Source: Arenicella sp. (GTDB lineage Bacteria; Pseudomonadota; Gammaproteobacteria; Arenicellales; Arenicellaceae). From it: 24,773 nucleotides of DNA. Below the pieces are notes generated by a model. It made no database searches, was not told the DNA's origin, and saw nothing but the letters and a program-made list of their open reading frames with translations. Positions 14,932-23,380 of this stretch are shown here, one piece after another. The stretch covers positions 1 to 24,773 of the forward strand of contig JAESTB010000173.1 in NCBI GenBank assembly GCA_016763815.1. The letters run 5' to 3'. A program made the position numbers and the translations under genes. The stretch's first letter is position 1; each line of letters starts with the position of its first letter.

Positions 14932-15546
14932 TTAAATTTCTTTTTTGTAAAGCTTGTAAAGCCGCATTACTTTTATGATGTAGCCCTGGGTTTCTTCATA
15001 GGGTGGCACGCCGTTGTACTTACTCACGGCACCTTCGCCAGCGTTATAAGCAGCCAACGATAGGCGCTTATCGCTGTTATAGCGCTCCATTAAATTCTTT
15101 ATATGTTGTACCCCAACGTCAATGTTTCGCTTGGGGTTAAAATGATCTTGTTTCAGCTGATAGTTGGACGCTGTTGCCGGCATTAGTTGCATCAGGCCCA
15201 TTGCGCCTGCATGTGACAATGCATAGCGATCAAAGGCTGACTCAACATGAATTACGGCCTTGATAAAACTGGGCTCCAAATCGTACTTAAGAGCTGTGTT
15301 GACGATTACCGCGTCATATTTAGATTTTATGGTTCTGGCTCTATAAGGCGAACGTTGAGTGTTTGATCGATAGGACTTGCTTGAATAGCTCTTTTTGAGT
15401 TTGTAGCCCGGCTTTTTTATGCGGCTATCAGTAATTACAGTGCTTCCATTGGGTTGTTCGTATACATATATCACCGCCGTCACGGAGCCGCTAATGCTAA
15501 GGCCCAGTAAGGCGATAGTGGCGATTATTAAGTTTCGTATTAGCAT
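14932..15546 (-). CDS. Exported lytic transglycosylase (SLT domain) with N-terminal DUF4124-like segment
   Basis: This 204-residue protein has a signal peptide (about 1-24; MLIRN followed by a hydrophobic stretch and SVTA). A short DUF4124-like segment (IYVYEQPNGSTVITDS, 26-41) and a basic Ser/Arg/Lys-rich linker follow. The C-terminal SLT domain (about 78-200) has the catalytic Glu102 in HVESAFDRYA and the hallmarks SHAGAMGLMQLMP (111-123) and AAYNAGEGAV (165-174). Such enzymes cut peptidoglycan between MurNAc and GlcNAc with 1,6-anhydro ring formation in the periplasm. It converges on pdxJ with an 18-base gap. The specific subfamily name is not assigned. Confidence 0.9.
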   Translation of the reverse strand: MLIRNLIIATIALLGLSISGSVTAVIYVYEQPNGSTVITDSRIKKPGYKLKKSYSSKSYRSNTQRSPYRARTIKSKYDAVIVNTALKYDLEPSFIKAVIHVESAFDRYALSHAGAMGLMQLMPATASNYQLKQDHFNPKRNIDVGVQHIKNLMERYNSDKRLSLAAYNAGEGAVSKYNGVPPYEETQGYIIKVMRLYKLYKKEI

Positions 15547-15632
15547 ATTGTTTTTGTAAGCATGAACTCTGGAAGTCGGTCTAACTAGTTAATCGGTGAT
15601 AGATTGATAACTGTAGTTTCTAACACCGGCTA

Positions 15633-15641
15633 TGGTAAAAT
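15633..15641 (+). promoter_or_regulatory. Extended -10 element, candidate yajQ promoter
   Basis: TG-G-TAAAAT is an extended -10 element in the divergent gap between the lytic transglycosylase gene and yajQ. No convincing -35 is present at the right distance. Two perfect palindromes lie between it and yajQ: GATTAATTAATC (15673-15684) and CTAGTACTAG (15694-15703). Confidence 0.35.
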
Positions 15642-15714
15642 AGGATTATACGTTTTAATCTTAATTACAGCTGATTAATTAATCACTTACTGTCTAGTAC
15701 TAGTCGCCATTATT

Positions 15715-16206
15715 ATGCCATCATTTGATATTGTATCCGAGATAGATAAACCAGAATTGACCAATGGTTTGCATCAGGCCAACAAAGAGTTAAGCACACG
15801 CTTTGACTTTAAGGGGTCTGATGCTCGAATTGAACAGACTGCATCGACACTGACCGTGTTCGCAGACAATGACTTTCAAGTTCGTCAAGCGGTCGATGTG
15901 TTGTGTCAGAAGCTTGCAAAGAGAGGTTTAGATTTAAGCTGTTTGCATTATCACGAAATCGAAGAAGTTGGGGGCGGTAAAGCTCGTCAAATCATCGATT
16001 TAAAAGAAGGTATAGATTCTGATTTAGGGCGTAAGCTGGTAAAACAGATAAAGGATAAAAAGCTCAAAGTTCAAACCGCGATTCAGGGCGAACAGCTTCG
16101 TGTCACGGGCAAGAAGCGGGATGACTTACAGCAGGTGATCGCATTTTTACGCGACCCCGAGACTGAGGTTGGAATTCCGCTACAATTTAATAATTTCAGA
16201 GACTAG
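15715..16206 (+). CDS. yajQ: YajQ-family nucleotide-binding protein
   Basis: The 163-residue length and full-length pattern match YajQ (UPF0234/DUF520): MPSFDIVSEID at the start, ELSTRFDFKGSDA (25-37), and QVIAFLRDP with FNNFRD at the end. YajQ proteins fold as two ferredoxin-like domains. They bind nucleotides; in Xanthomonas and Pseudomonas a member was reported as a cyclic-di-GMP effector that acts with a LysR-type regulator. No ribosome site is visible before ATG 15715. A link to the LysR-type gene in this window is possible in principle but nothing here shows it. Confidence 0.95.
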   Translation: MPSFDIVSEIDKPELTNGLHQANKELSTRFDFKGSDARIEQTASTLTVFADNDFQVRQAVDVLCQKLAKRGLDLSCLHYHEIEEVGGGKARQIIDLKEGIDSDLGRKLVKQIKDKKLKVQTAIQGEQLRVTGKKRDDLQQVIAFLRDPETEVGIPLQFNNFRD

Positions 16207-16297
16207 CAAACTAGCAGGCCTTTGACGTTTGAATAACCGGTGTTGGTTTTTAGTATCAAACTTAACCCAACCAAACTACTAATCTAATGGAATAAAT

Positions 16298-17059
16298 ATG
16301 ACTATGTCATTAAAAGCTAACTCGATGAAAGTATTGATGCTTACCCTTACTGCCGCCCTGAGCATGACGGCTTTTTCTGTGCAGGCAGCGAGCGATGCTG
16401 AAAAAATTGAGCGCGTTCGCACTGAGCTTGTTAAAATGATCCCGCCAGCGATAGATGCCGAGATTGTGACAACTCCGGCGAAGAATGTTTACCGCATGGA
16501 GTTTCAAGGTAACTACGCCTTCGTTTACGTTGCTGGCGAGCACGTGTTGATTGGTGAACTGCTTAATACCAAAGAGCAAGCTAATCTAGGTGATGTAGCT
16601 CAAGCTGAGCGCGTTGCGAACGTTATCAAAGACGTTCCTATGAGCAAAATGATTGTTTTTGGGCCTGAAGATGCTAAACGTCATATTACCGTTTTTACTG
16701 ATATCGACTGTGGCTATTGCCGTAGATTACATAATGAAGTTGGTGAGCTTACCGATGCCGGAATCCAGGTACGTTATTTGGCATTCCCGCGCGCTGGAGT
16801 TGGCTCGGAAAGCCATAAAAAATACGTGTCAGTTTGGTGTAATGATGATCAGCAATCAGCATTGACGACGGCTAAAAATGGCGGCTCAGTGCCGACAGCG
16901 ACTTGTGAAAACCCAATTACCGAAACTTATAACCTGGGACAGCAGGTTGGTGTTCGTGGCACACCAACGATTATTTTCGATGATGGCACTCTAACGCCAG
17001 GTTACTTACCATCGGCCGAGTTGATTCGTCGTTTAGGCCTCGACAAAGATTCATCTTAA
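16298..17059 (+). CDS. dsbC: Thiol:disulfide interchange protein DsbC (disulfide isomerase)
   Basis: DsbC is a periplasmic dimer that shuffles wrong disulfides and is kept reduced by DsbD. The 253-residue precursor has a signal peptide with likely cleavage after SVQA (residue 30). An N-terminal dimerisation domain (about 31-90), a linker helix and a thioredoxin fold follow. The active site CGYC is at 138-141, and the cis-proline loop is RGTPT near residue 219. Two further Cys in the thioredoxin domain match the second disulfide of the family. The start at 16298 has GGAA upstream; ATGs at codons 3 and 10 are alternatives that would still leave a signal peptide. Confidence 0.95.
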   Translation: MTMSLKANSMKVLMLTLTAALSMTAFSVQAASDAEKIERVRTELVKMIPPAIDAEIVTTPAKNVYRMEFQGNYAFVYVAGEHVLIGELLNTKEQANLGDVAQAERVANVIKDVPMSKMIVFGPEDAKRHITVFTDIDCGYCRRLHNEVGELTDAGIQVRYLAFPRAGVGSESHKKYVSVWCNDDQQSALTTAKNGGSVPTATCENPITETYNLGQQVGVRGTPTIIFDDGTLTPGYLPSAELIRRLGLDKDSS

Positions 17060-17138
17060 AACGCTTAGCTTGCTTTCTCCTGCCTAGGGCTTGAGTAGCT
17101 GCAAGTATTTATGCCAGCTCTGGGGGGAGCAGATTAAT

Positions 17139-17166
17139 AAAAAAGGAGCCAGTTGGCTCCTTTTTT
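17139..17166. terminator. Bidirectional rho-independent terminator between dsbC and fdxA
   Basis: A perfect 13-bp inverted repeat (17139-17151 with 17154-17166) has a GGAGCCA core flanked by A6 on one side and T6 on the other, so each strand reads as a G+C stem followed by a U-tract. It lies between the convergent 3' ends of dsbC and fdxA, and serves both. Confidence 0.92.
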
Positions 17167-17170
17167 AATT

Positions 17171-17200
17171 CTTGGTTTTATTGCTCTTGGTTTTATTACT
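17171..17200. repeat. Two-copy 15-base tandem repeat
   Basis: CTTGGTTTTATTGCT (17171-17185) is followed directly by CTTGGTTTTATTACT (17186-17200); 14 of 15 bases match. It lies between the terminator and the fdxA stop codon and is non-coding. Confidence 0.85.
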
Positions 17201-17218
17201 AAGAGCTATGACACGCCA

Positions 17219-17542
17219 TTAACGCTCTAGCAGTTTAAGTTTGTCTTCTTTTTCAGCCCATTCATCAGCATCTTCAGGCGCTGGCTTCTTCTCTGTAATC
17301 ACTGGCCAGACCGCTGACAGCTCTTCGTTAAGCTCTAAATAGTGCTCATCTTTCGACTCTAGGTCGTCATCAGCAACAATTGCGCCCACGGGACACTCTG
17401 GTTCGCACAAGCTGCAGTCAATGCATTCTTCTGGATCAATAACTAAAAAATTAGGGCCTTCATGAAAGCAATCTACTGGGCATACTTCAACACAGTCGGT
17501 GTACTTACACTTAATGCATTCTTCTTTTACAACATAGGTCAT
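17219..17542 (-). CDS. fdxA: Seven-iron ferredoxin FdxA
   Basis: This 107-residue ferredoxin matches the Azotobacter FdI / FdxA type with one [3Fe-4S] and one [4Fe-4S] cluster. By alignment, [3Fe-4S] ligands are Cys9, Cys17 and Cys50, and [4Fe-4S] ligands are Cys21, Cys40, Cys43 and Cys46; Cys25 is the extra conserved Cys. The acidic C-terminal tail (about 55-107) is typical. GGAG precedes ATG 17542. It is a soluble low-potential electron carrier whose partner is not shown by the context. The fdxA-mutS neighbourhood also occurs in Pseudomonas. Confidence 0.95.
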   Translation of the reverse strand: MTYVVKEECIKCKYTDCVEVCPVDCFHEGPNFLVIDPEECIDCSLCEPECPVGAIVADDDLESKDEHYLELNEELSAVWPVITEKKPAPEDADEWAEKEDKLKLLER

Positions 17543-17632
17543 CGGGTTCTCCGCATTTTTCCATTATCGATGATTCTTAAGCAGCGCGTATTTTATGGGC
17601 AAGGCTGCACTAAATCAATCGAGTTTGATCTG

Positions 17633-20215
17633 TTAGTTTAAGGTCGATTTGAGTTCGTACAAGAGATCTAACGCTTGTCGAGCATTTAATTCGTCTGGGT
17701 CTATCGATTTCAGTCTCTTTTCAAGCTGGCTCTGACGAGCGGGCTCGAGTGCCGCGAAGTCCATGCTGTGCTGATGAGATTGTCCTGATAGCGGTTTGCT
17801 GGCGTCTAGCTCGAGTGCCCGTAACTTGTCTTCAGCTGCGTCGAGCACTTGATTTGGGAGACCTGCTAGGCGAGCAACTTGAATGCCGTAGCTCTGGTTC
17901 GCAGGCCCATCTTTGAGATGGTACATAAAAACAATGTCTTGCCCATGCTCGACCGCATCAAGGTGCACGTTATTGACGTTGGCAAGCTGTTCCGCCAATT
18001 CGGTGATTTCAAAATAGTGAGTGGCAAATAAACTAAATGCTTTGAGTCTTTTTGCTAAATCAAGAGCACAAGCCCACGCCAATGATAAGCCATCGTAGGT
18101 GCTAGTGCCACGGCCGATTTCATCAACTAAAACAAGACTATTTGGGGTCGCGTTGCGTAATATGTTGGCCATCTCGGTCATTTCAACCATAAAGGTTGAT
18201 CGCCCGCCCGCTAGGTCATCAGCGGCACCTATGCGAGTGAATATACGGTCTATGGGGCCAATTATTGCCGAGCTTGCCGGCACATAACTGCCGGTATAAG
18301 CGAGTAACGTAATCAAGGCGTTCTGACGCATATAGGTACTCTTACCACCCATGTTTGGACCGGTAATCACGTGCATGCGGGTATCGTCATCAAACAGTAA
18401 GTCGTTGGCTATAAAGGGCGCTGACTGGTTCGCTTCGACAACAGGGTGTCGGCCTTGAATGATTTTTATTCCGCTTTGCTCGGACAAAACTGGGCAACAA
18501 AAACTCAATGCGACAGCGCGCTCGGCAAAATTACTCAGCACATCTAATTGGGCCAATGATTGTGCCATTGATTGCATATCACGCAGCGCAGGTTGCAATT
18601 GGTCGATCACACTTTGGAATAAATATTTTTCCCGTGCTAATGCTTTTTCACGAGCGCTTAATACCTTATCTTCATATTCTTTCAGCTCTTGGGTAATATA
18701 GCGCTCAGCATTTTTTAAGGTTTGACGACGAATATAGTGTTCCGGTACCTCGGCGGCCTGCGCCTTGCTCATCTCAATATAAAATCCATGAACCCGATTG
18801 TATTTAACACGTAAGGTGCCAATGCCTGTTTGTTGGCGCTCACGCTGCTCTAGTTCAACTAAGAACTCACCGGTGTTTTTGCTCAGGGTATGAAGTTCTT
18901 GAAATTCGGCATCAAATTCTGGGCGAATTACGCCGCCATCACGAATTACCACAGCCGGCTCATCTAGAATCGCGGCGTCGAGTAGCGTTTGTGGTTGATT
19001 GAATGGTCCTAGCTTATTGCTAAGCTCGGAGAGTAAATCGGTGTCAGCAGTCGATAGCAAATTGCTTAAAGCTGGCAAGCAATGCAGCGCTTGACGCAGG
19101 CGAACAAGGTCTCTTGGGCGAGCATTGTTAAGCGCAATTCTAGTGAGTATACGCTCAATATCGCCACATTTACGCAGCAGATCGTGCACCGCATTTTGAT
19201 CTACGCGCTGGATAAACTCACCAACCGCAAGTTGGCGCTGGCTAAGCACATTGCGGTCCGAAATCGGCCCGTGCAACCAACGACGCAATAAGCGTGCGCC
19301 CATAGGGTTAGCACATTTATCCATCAACGCCACCAAGGTAAAGTCACGACCACCGGAAAGGTTGGTTTCTATCTCGAGATTTTGTCGACTGGCGGCATCA
19401 ATAATTAGAAAATCACTCTTTTGTGAAATGCTAAAATCACTAATATGAGGCACGGCATGATACTGCATATCTTTGGTGTATTGCAGCAGTGCGCCGGCTG
19501 CAGAGACCGCCAGCGGAAAATCTTGGCAGCCGTAAGCGACCAAATTCTTGGTATTAAATTGTTTGCATAGCAATTCATTAGCGACGTCGAAATCAAAGTA
19601 CCAATTTGGCACCGCCCGTGAAGCGATACCCGTCGACACCTCGTTGACTGCTGGGCTTTGCTCGGTAACCAGAAGCTCAGCGGGTTGAATGCGTTTTAAC
19701 TCTGAGAACACTTGGTCTAAGTCATCAAGTTGTTGTGCTTTGAAGTGTCCAAGAGACAACTCCATGGTCGCGATTGAATAGAGCCCGTCACGCTGATAAA
19801 CCGCCGCTAAGATGTTGTCTCGGCGTTCGTCTAATAAGCTGTCTTCAATAAGGGTGCCTGGCGTTACAACTCGAACAACCTTGCGCTCGACAGGGCCTTT
19901 ACTGGTTGCCGGGTCGCCAATTTGCTCGGCAATAGCCACCGAGTGGCCCAGCTTTACTAACTTGGCTAGATATTGGTCGATGCTATGATAGGGTACGCCG
20001 GCCATGGGAATCGGTTCGCCACCAGACTTACCGCGCTGAGTAAGCGTTATATCCAGCAACCGCGAGGCCAGCTCGGCGTCACCATAGAACACCTCATAGA
20101 AATCACCCATTCGGTAAAGCAGCAGTGTGTCTGGGTAATCTGCTTTGATTCCCAGATACTGTTGCATCATTGGAGTGTGTTGTGTTTGGCTCTTGGCCGT
20201 CACCGTCGAATTCAT
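17633..20215 (-). CDS. mutS: DNA mismatch repair protein MutS
   Basis: MutS recognises mismatches and small loops and starts repair with MutL. I choose ATG 20215, giving 860 residues; a TTG two codons earlier is possible, and neither has a clear ribosome site. The mismatch-contacting Phe-X-Glu is Phe39-Glu41 in GDFYEVFY. The connector, lever and clamp regions are full length. Walker A GPNMGGKST is at 619-627, Walker B LVLVDE at 694-699, then GRGTSTYDGLS and THYFEITELA. The C-terminal helices (about 800-860) needed for tetramer contacts are present. It is downstream of suhB on the same strand (42-base gap). Confidence 0.98.
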   Translation of the reverse strand: MNSTVTAKSQTQHTPMMQQYLGIKADYPDTLLLYRMGDFYEVFYGDAELASRLLDITLTQRGKSGGEPIPMAGVPYHSIDQYLAKLVKLGHSVAIAEQIGDPATSKGPVERKVVRVVTPGTLIEDSLLDERRDNILAAVYQRDGLYSIATMELSLGHFKAQQLDDLDQVFSELKRIQPAELLVTEQSPAVNEVSTGIASRAVPNWYFDFDVANELLCKQFNTKNLVAYGCQDFPLAVSAAGALLQYTKDMQYHAVPHISDFSISQKSDFLIIDAASRQNLEIETNLSGGRDFTLVALMDKCANPMGARLLRRWLHGPISDRNVLSQRQLAVGEFIQRVDQNAVHDLLRKCGDIERILTRIALNNARPRDLVRLRQALHCLPALSNLLSTADTDLLSELSNKLGPFNQPQTLLDAAILDEPAVVIRDGGVIRPEFDAEFQELHTLSKNTGEFLVELEQRERQQTGIGTLRVKYNRVHGFYIEMSKAQAAEVPEHYIRRQTLKNAERYITQELKEYEDKVLSAREKALAREKYLFQSVIDQLQPALRDMQSMAQSLAQLDVLSNFAERAVALSFCCPVLSEQSGIKIIQGRHPVVEANQSAPFIANDLLFDDDTRMHVITGPNMGGKSTYMRQNALITLLAYTGSYVPASSAIIGPIDRIFTRIGAADDLAGGRSTFMVEMTEMANILRNATPNSLVLVDEIGRGTSTYDGLSLAWACALDLAKRLKAFSLFATHYFEITELAEQLANVNNVHLDAVEHGQDIVFMYHLKDGPANQSYGIQVARLAGLPNQVLDAAEDKLRALELDASKPLSGQSHQHSMDFAALEPARQSQLEKRLKSIDPDELNARQALDLLYELKSTLN

Positions 20216-20257
20216 CGGCAATCGTGTATTGGGTTGGTTAATTGATGTCTCTAAAGA

Positions 20258-21067
20258 TTATTTGATATTGCTTAGCATGTGATTCATTTTTTCGTGGATC
20301 TTGGGATTGCCAGCCACCACGTTGCCGGATTTTTCGGCATCAGTGCTGCCAGAGATATCGGTTACTAGCCCACCAGCTTCGCGAATTAAAAGTGCTCCGG
20401 CGGCGATGTCCCATTCATGCAAGCCAAACTCCCAAAAACCATCATATCTGCCACACGCTATGTACGCGAGATCGAGAACCGACGAACCAGTACGGTGGAT
20501 GCTCTGGGAGCGGGGCATCAGCGCGGCAAATGTTTTCAGCCAAAGCTTGATCTCAGCGGCATCGCGGTATGGGTAGCCGGTGCATAGTAGGCTATCAGAT
20601 AAGCGGCTGACATCAGAGACTCGAATACGACGACCTTCTAATTGAGCGCCGCCACCTTTGCGAGCGGTAAAGAGCTCATTTCGCAGTGCGTCGTAGACCA
20701 CTGCGACAACGGCTTCGCCTTGATATTTTAGCGCAATTGAAATACAACAATGAGGGTGTCCATGCAAGAAGTTATGGGTGCCGTCCATTGGGTCTATGAC
20801 CCAGCAACAGTCGTGCTTACGCCCTAGGTCACCGGCTTCTTCGCTGACGATGTTAAACTCTGGGTAACTGTGGTCGAGGTGTTCGATAATAGTGCGCTCA
20901 GCCATCAAATCGATTTCAGATACTAGCTCGTTACGGTTTTTAGTGCCTATTTTATTGTTTACTTTAACGCGATCTAACTGAGTGATGTTATGCGTAATGA
21001 TTTTGCCTGCTTCAAGCGCAGCTGCCGTGGCGACGTTTAACGCGCCAGCTAATAAGTTGGATTCCAT
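20258..21067 (-). CDS. suhB: Inositol-1-monophosphatase family protein SuhB
   Basis: SuhB is a Mg-dependent phosphatase that dephosphorylates myo-inositol 1-phosphate; in E. coli it is also part of the rRNA antitermination complex and assists rRNA folding. I choose ATG 21067, giving 269 residues (E. coli 267). The frame is open to a TTG at 21121, but that 18-residue extension does not fit the family. Metal-site elements are Glu76 in SEEAGD (75-80), Asp92 and Asp95 in DPMDGTHNF (92-100), and WDIAAG near the C-terminus. The usual second Thr of DGTTNF is His98. RTGSSVLDLAYIACGRYDGF is the family's C-terminal signature region. Confidence 0.93.
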   Translation of the reverse strand: MESNLLAGALNVATAAALEAGKIITHNITQLDRVKVNNKIGTKNRNELVSEIDLMAERTIIEHLDHSYPEFNIVSEEAGDLGRKHDCCWVIDPMDGTHNFLHGHPHCCISIALKYQGEAVVAVVYDALRNELFTARKGGGAQLEGRRIRVSDVSRLSDSLLCTGYPYRDAAEIKLWLKTFAALMPRSQSIHRTGSSVLDLAYIACGRYDGFWEFGLHEWDIAAGALLIREAGGLVTDISGSTDAEKSGNVVAGNPKIHEKMNHMLSNIK

Positions 21068-21268
21068 TGAGAAGTCCCAGAGATTTAAGTTGTAAAGAGC
21101 AGCGCGCATTGTAACGCTCAAAGCGACACAATAAAAGATCTAGAGGGTGTTCTATTTGAGCTTCTGGTGTTGCTTCACCGCTTTTTGCATTTCTCGTGGT
21201 TAGCTTATGCGTTAGAATACCAAGAGTAGCGCTTTGCGCCGAATTCAACATCTAATATTAAGTTAACT

Positions 21269-22123
21269 ATGAGCGCAGTTATAGCAACCCATCATCAACG
21301 CCACCAGCGGTCGTATAAGCTGTCCTCTTTGGGGCAGATCCGCATAGTGTTGGTTGAGCCAACGCACCCAGGCAACATTGGGTCTGTGGCACGCGCCATG
21401 AAAACCATGGGCTTATCGCGTTTAGTGTTAGTCAATCCGAAGAAATTTCCTCATTCCGAGGCCAGTAAGCTAGCGGCGGGGGCTGAAAGTGTTTTGCTCA
21501 ATGCTGAGGTTGTGCAAACCGCCAGCGAGGCTATTGGCGATTGCACTATGGTGCTGGGGACGTCGGTACGAGATCGAGAAGTGAGCTGGCCTACCTTTAG
21601 CCCACGCAAAATGGCGGTAAACGTTGATCAGCACCTGAGCCAAGCCGAGCGTCAGGTGGCTATCCTGTTTGGGCGCGAAAGCAGTGGATTGACCAATGCG
21701 GAGATGGACTTATGTCAGTCTCAGATCGGGATTTCGGCTAATGAGGAATACAGTTCCTTGAATCTGGCAAACGCGGTACAAATCATAGCCTATGAATTAA
21801 GAATGCAATTATTGGCGTGTGACGAGGGTCATAAAGCTAATGGCGCTGAGCCTACAGAGAACCAGATTGCTAAAGCTTCTAAGGAGCGTGAGATCATTGC
21901 AACGAAGGTGCAGAAAAGTGGTCACATTGAGCACTTGAAAAAAACATTAGAGTCATTAGATTTTATAAGAGCTAAGCCGCCAACAGTGTTGATGAGAAAG
22001 TTGACGCGTCTTTATGGTAAGGCCAATTTAACGGTCGAAGAAATACAAATATTGCGCGGCATATTATCGGCCGTTGAATCAAAAATAATCTCAGGCGAGA
22101 CTGGCGCTACTGAGGGCGAGTAA
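21269..22123 (+). CDS. trmJ: tRNA (cytidine/uridine-32-2'-O)-methyltransferase TrmJ
   Basis: TrmJ is a SPOUT-class methyltransferase that uses S-adenosylmethionine to methylate ribose of base 32 in the anticodon loop. The SPOUT domain (about 24-180) has motif 1 GNIGSVARAMKTMGL (35-49), motif 2 ILFGRESSGLTNAE, and motif 3 EYSSLNLANAVQI, which form the trefoil knot. The C-terminal half is helical. It has about 20 extra residues before IRIVLVE compared with E. coli, so translation may start later, for example at a TTG at codon 21; no ribosome site supports ATG 21269. cysE follows after six bases. Confidence 0.94.
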   Translation: MSAVIATHHQRHQRSYKLSSLGQIRIVLVEPTHPGNIGSVARAMKTMGLSRLVLVNPKKFPHSEASKLAAGAESVLLNAEVVQTASEAIGDCTMVLGTSVRDREVSWPTFSPRKMAVNVDQHLSQAERQVAILFGRESSGLTNAEMDLCQSQIGISANEEYSSLNLANAVQIIAYELRMQLLACDEGHKANGAEPTENQIAKASKEREIIATKVQKSGHIEHLKKTLESLDFIRAKPPTVLMRKLTRLYGKANLTVEEIQILRGILSAVESKIISGETGATEGE

Positions 22124-22129
22124 TTAATT

Positions 22130-22903
22130 ATGTTTGCACGATTAAAAGAAGATATAGCCGTGGTATTCGAACGCGATCCTGCGGCTAGGCACAGGTTAGA
22201 GATATTGACTACTTACCCCGGTGTGCATGCGGTATTGTTTCACCGTTTGTCGAGCGCCTGTTGGCGAGTTGGTTTGAAATGGCTAGCTCGTTTTATTGCG
22301 TATTTTTCGCGTTGGATTACGGGCATAGAGATTCATCCTGGCGCTACCATTGGTAGGCGCTTCTTTATTGACCACGGTATGGGTGTGGTGATCGGTGAAA
22401 CGGCTGAAATCGGCGACGATTGTACGCTTTATCACGGCGTGACTCTTGGCGGAACAAGCTGGAACAAAGGCAAACGCCATCCAACCCTCGGTAACAATGT
22501 GGTGATTGGAGCAGGGGCAAAAGTGTTAGGCCCGATTAACATAGGTGACAATGCCCGGATCGGATCAAACTCCGTAGTAGTCAAGAGCGTTGAAAGCGGA
22601 TCAACGATGGTGGGTATGCCTGCGCACGCAGTTGGTTCAGCTGAATACGATAGAGCTAACGGTCGGTTTGACGCCTATGGACATCAAGCATCGACTGACG
22701 ACCCGGTGGCAGTTGCAATTCATGGTCTGTGCGAGCAATTACAGATAATGGGTCGATATAATCGCCAGTTGGCGGTAAAATTGGAGATGTCAGGCATTGA
22801 TGTTTCGGATATTGTGCCACCTAGAGTAGATACTGATTGCCTTGAGCTAGAACCAAGCAAGAAACTCGATAATTTGAAAAGCAGTTCTAAACAAGCTAAT
22901 TAG
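22130..22903 (+). CDS. cysE: Serine O-acetyltransferase
   Basis: CysE acetylates L-serine with acetyl-CoA to O-acetylserine, the precursor of cysteine. The 257-residue protein is the short EpsC/CysE2 type: a small helical N-terminus (1-60), a left-handed beta-helix of hexapeptide repeats (about 64-165, from EIHPGATIG to MVGMPAHAV), and a C-terminal extension of about 90 residues. Active-site His82 is in IDHGMGVVIGE. The E. coli catalytic Asp143 position appears to be Glu67, as in EIHP of other short-type enzymes. In many gammaproteobacteria trmJ-cysE precede the isc operon, tying cysteine supply to Fe-S assembly. Confidence 0.95.
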   Translation: MFARLKEDIAVVFERDPAARHRLEILTTYPGVHAVLFHRLSSACWRVGLKWLARFIAYFSRWITGIEIHPGATIGRRFFIDHGMGVVIGETAEIGDDCTLYHGVTLGGTSWNKGKRHPTLGNNVVIGAGAKVLGPINIGDNARIGSNSVVVKSVESGSTMVGMPAHAVGSAEYDRANGRFDAYGHQASTDDPVAVAIHGLCEQLQIMGRYNRQLAVKLEMSGIDVSDIVPPRVDTDCLELEPSKKLDNLKSSSKQAN

Positions 22904-22950
22904 CTAACATAAACACTTGATTTCCCCCCAAATAGACGCATATTAGACAC

Positions 22951-23274
22951 ATGATTACATTAACTAAGTCTGCGGCCACTCGTCTTGCAGACCAGATTGC
23001 CAAAAATAATTCAATCGCGTTGCGTTTTGCCGCAAAAGAATCAGGTTGTTCCGGCTATTCATACGTTATGGATTTCGCTGACAGCATTGGTGGCGACGAC
23101 CTGGTGTTCGAAAGCTTCGATGTTAAAGTGGTTATCGACCCTAAAAGTCTTAGTATTTTGGACGGCACGCAAATTGACTATGTTGCTGAGGGTCTGAACC
23201 AAACGTTTAAGTTCTCCAATCCTAGGTCAACTAACGAGTGTGGTTGTGGTGAGAGTTTTGCCCTTGATTCATAA
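22951..23274 (+). CDS. A-type iron-sulfur carrier protein (IscA/SufA/HesB family)
   Basis: The 107-residue protein has the three invariant Cys of A-type carriers: Cys33 in SGCSGYSY, and Cys97 and Cys99 in NECGCGESF. These match E. coli IscA Cys35, Cys99 and Cys101. Such proteins receive Fe-S clusters from IscU or SufBCD scaffolds and deliver them to target enzymes. The tail sequence is closer to IscA or SufA than to ErpA, but I do not assign a paralogue. It is 47 bases after cysE, in the position where iscR and the isc operon often begin; none of iscR, iscS or iscU is present. Confidence 0.93.
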   Translation: MITLTKSAATRLADQIAKNNSIALRFAAKESGCSGYSYVMDFADSIGGDDLVFESFDVKVVIDPKSLSILDGTQIDYVAEGLNQTFKFSNPRSTNECGCGESFALDS

Positions 23275-23349
23275 GTGTTAGGACGCTGTATTTATGCGAA
23301 TATGCGTTAACGATTGTTTTCATTGTATTACCGATAATTATTAATTAAA

Positions 23350-23380
23350 TTGTGTTTTTTAGGGTAAAAAGCCTTAAAAT
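23350..23380 (+). promoter_or_regulatory. Candidate promoter of the exported two-domain protein gene
   Basis: TTGTGT (23350-23355) and TAAAAT (23375-23380) are 19 bases apart, the latter in CCTTAAAATGCGC, close to the lepA -10 context. The leader to the GTG at 23463 is about 75 bases and contains GTACTA (23392-23397) with TAGTAC (23416-23421) as a spaced dyad. The latter is part of the palindrome TAGTACTA. Confidence 0.4.

Noticed and set aside
15604..15641. TTGATA paired with TAAAAT as a yajQ promoter
   Set aside because: The 26-base spacing is too long for sigma70; only the extended -10 part was kept.
21185..21218. TTGCAT and TAGAAT as a trmJ promoter
   Set aside because: The 22-base spacing is outside the normal range, so it was not listed as a feature.
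21068..21251. Open frames between suhB and trmJ on the minus strand
   Set aside because: They overlap the suhB start region, have no family features and lie in the divergent promoter region.
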